Shown here in pieces: positions 63,579-64,000 of a stretch of 64,000 nt of DNA. The stretch comes from Propioniciclava sinopodophylli (GTDB lineage: Bacteria; Actinomycetota; Actinomycetes; Propionibacteriales; Propionibacteriaceae): positions 93,938-157,937 of the forward strand of contig NZ_SDMQ01000009.1 in the NCBI RefSeq assembly GCF_004324755.1, written 5' to 3'. The first letter of the stretch is position 1. Every line of letters starts with the position of its first letter. Below the pieces are notes generated by a model. That model did not search any database. It was not told the origin of the DNA and saw only the letters and a list, made by a program, of their open reading frames with translations. The translations under genes and the position numbers were made by a program.

Positions 63579-63606
63579 GGGCCCCCGTCCGGTTGGACGG
63601 GGGCCC
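63579..63606 (+). terminator. Terminator of the L11-L1 operon
   Basis: GGGCCCCCGTCC-GGTT-GGACGGGGGCCC is a perfect 12-bp stem with a 4-nt loop 21 bp after rplA. No T run, as usual in this GC range. Confidence 0.85.
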
Positions 63607-63674
63607 TCGCTGTTGCCCGAGACGGCGCCTGAGGTCACTCTGACAAGGCCGGACGCCGTGGCCGCCACCCCGAT

Positions 63675-63703
63675 TTGACCTCCCTGGCAAAGGCGCGTAA
63701 TGT
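63675..63703 (+). promoter_or_regulatory. rRNA operon promoter P1
   Basis: TTGACC (63675-63680), a 17-bp spacer and TAATGT (63698-63703), close to the ideal sigma-A promoter. Confidence 0.75.
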
Positions 63704-63829
63704 TTACCAAGCCTTCGGGGGACGGAACGAGTCACTCGAGCCGACACGGAGGCCGATTCCTACTCGATGACGAACCCAGTGAACTGGGCGACATCGGCGA
63801 CTGGAGTCGAGGGGGCAAGAACCGCCGAT

Positions 63830-63858
63830 TTGACTCGGCAGGACGAACTCCCTAAAGT
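63830..63858 (+). promoter_or_regulatory. rRNA operon promoter P2
   Basis: TTGACT (63830-63835), a 17-bp spacer and TAAAGT (63853-63858). It is 155 bp after P1 and shares the flanking CGATTTGAC context with it. Confidence 0.75.
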
Positions 63859-64000
63859 AGATCGAGTGCCCCGCGGGGATCGCTTCAAGGAATTGGGCGG
63901 TTTGTGTGGTGTGTGTCGGAAGTTTGAGAACTCAACAGCGTGCTTAGGTCAATGCCAGTGGCCAGCTGGATTGCTCTTTCGGGGGTGTTTGGTTGGCTAT
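63859..64000 (+). other. Leader of an rRNA operon (16S gene outside the window)
   Basis: The segment GTTTGAGAACTCAACAGCG (63922-63940) is typical of the untranslated leader before 16S rRNA in actinobacteria, where it forms part of the antitermination/processing region. No ORF, tRNA or 16S sequence is present before the end of the window. Confidence 0.65.

Overview
The window is from a high-GC actinobacterium, most likely Propionibacteriales (Propionibacteriaceae). The reasons are the pervasive GC-rich third positions, the many GTG/TTG starts, the actinobacterial gene orders (nuo genes followed by a polyprenyl diphosphate synthase; tRNA-Tyr/Thr/Met-rpmG ... hadA-hadB ... tRNA-Trp-secE-nusG-rplK-rplA), a RamB-type regulator beside the glyoxylate genes, an MshA-like glycosyltransferase and an MptB-like mannosyltransferase. 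The species call is an inference; no rRNA gene body lies in the window.

Layout. 1-10110: 3' half of a complex I operon (nuoG partial, nuoH-N) running into a long-chain polyprenyl diphosphate synthase, probably for menaquinone. 10137-19106: amidase, then aceB and aceA (glyoxylate shunt, minus strand) divergent from ramB, then thrC, a double GNAT acetyltransferase and a VOC protein. 19203-21173: GH15 glucoamylase/trehalase-like enzyme. 21143-21850: two opposed gene remnants, the 3' end of zwf and the 3' end of an endonuclease/exonuclease/phosphatase gene, marking the left edge of an accessory region.

21808-40330: a defence-type island. It holds a NERD-helicase, a large protein combining an RpoA-CTD-like domain, a sigma region-4-like HTH and winged-helix-like segments, a McrBC operon with an unfamiliar first gene and a frameshifted mcrC, a DUF2075 helicase remnant, a small unknown protein, a Fic protein, and a divergent complete type I Wadjet operon (jetABCD). 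It ends in a truncated, frameshifted glycosyltransferase remnant. Similar 23-bp direct repeats bracket the Fic-Wadjet part.

40331-49818: on the minus strand, an assimilatory sulfate reduction operon in which every junction overlaps by 4 bp: sir-cysH-cysD-cysN-tauE-cbiX-korA-korB. It is preceded by a leaderless 29-codon ORF ending in a cysteine-rich tract, an apparent cysteine-sensing attenuator. The 2-oxoacid:ferredoxin oxidoreductase at its end could supply reduced ferredoxin to sulfite reductase. Just upstream is an orphan three-gene cluster resembling NuoB, NuoC and NuoI (49883-51106). 51208-56729: MptB-like mannosyltransferase, 3-hydroxyisobutyryl-CoA hydrolase-like protein, a 22-bp tandem repeat block, exonuclease III, a membrane protein, a DUF2461 protein, a lipoprotein and YajQ.

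56800-64000: translation and transcription region with tRNA-Tyr, tRNA-Thr, tRNA-Met, rpmG, MshA-like glycosyltransferase (minus), hadA/hadB-like dehydratases, murB, tRNA-Trp, secE, nusG, rplK, rplA, a strong terminator, then two tandem promoters and the leader of an rRNA operon that begins beyond the window. A recurring feature is a TANNNT box 6-7 nt before an ATG/GTG, which predicts leaderless mRNAs for at least eight genes.
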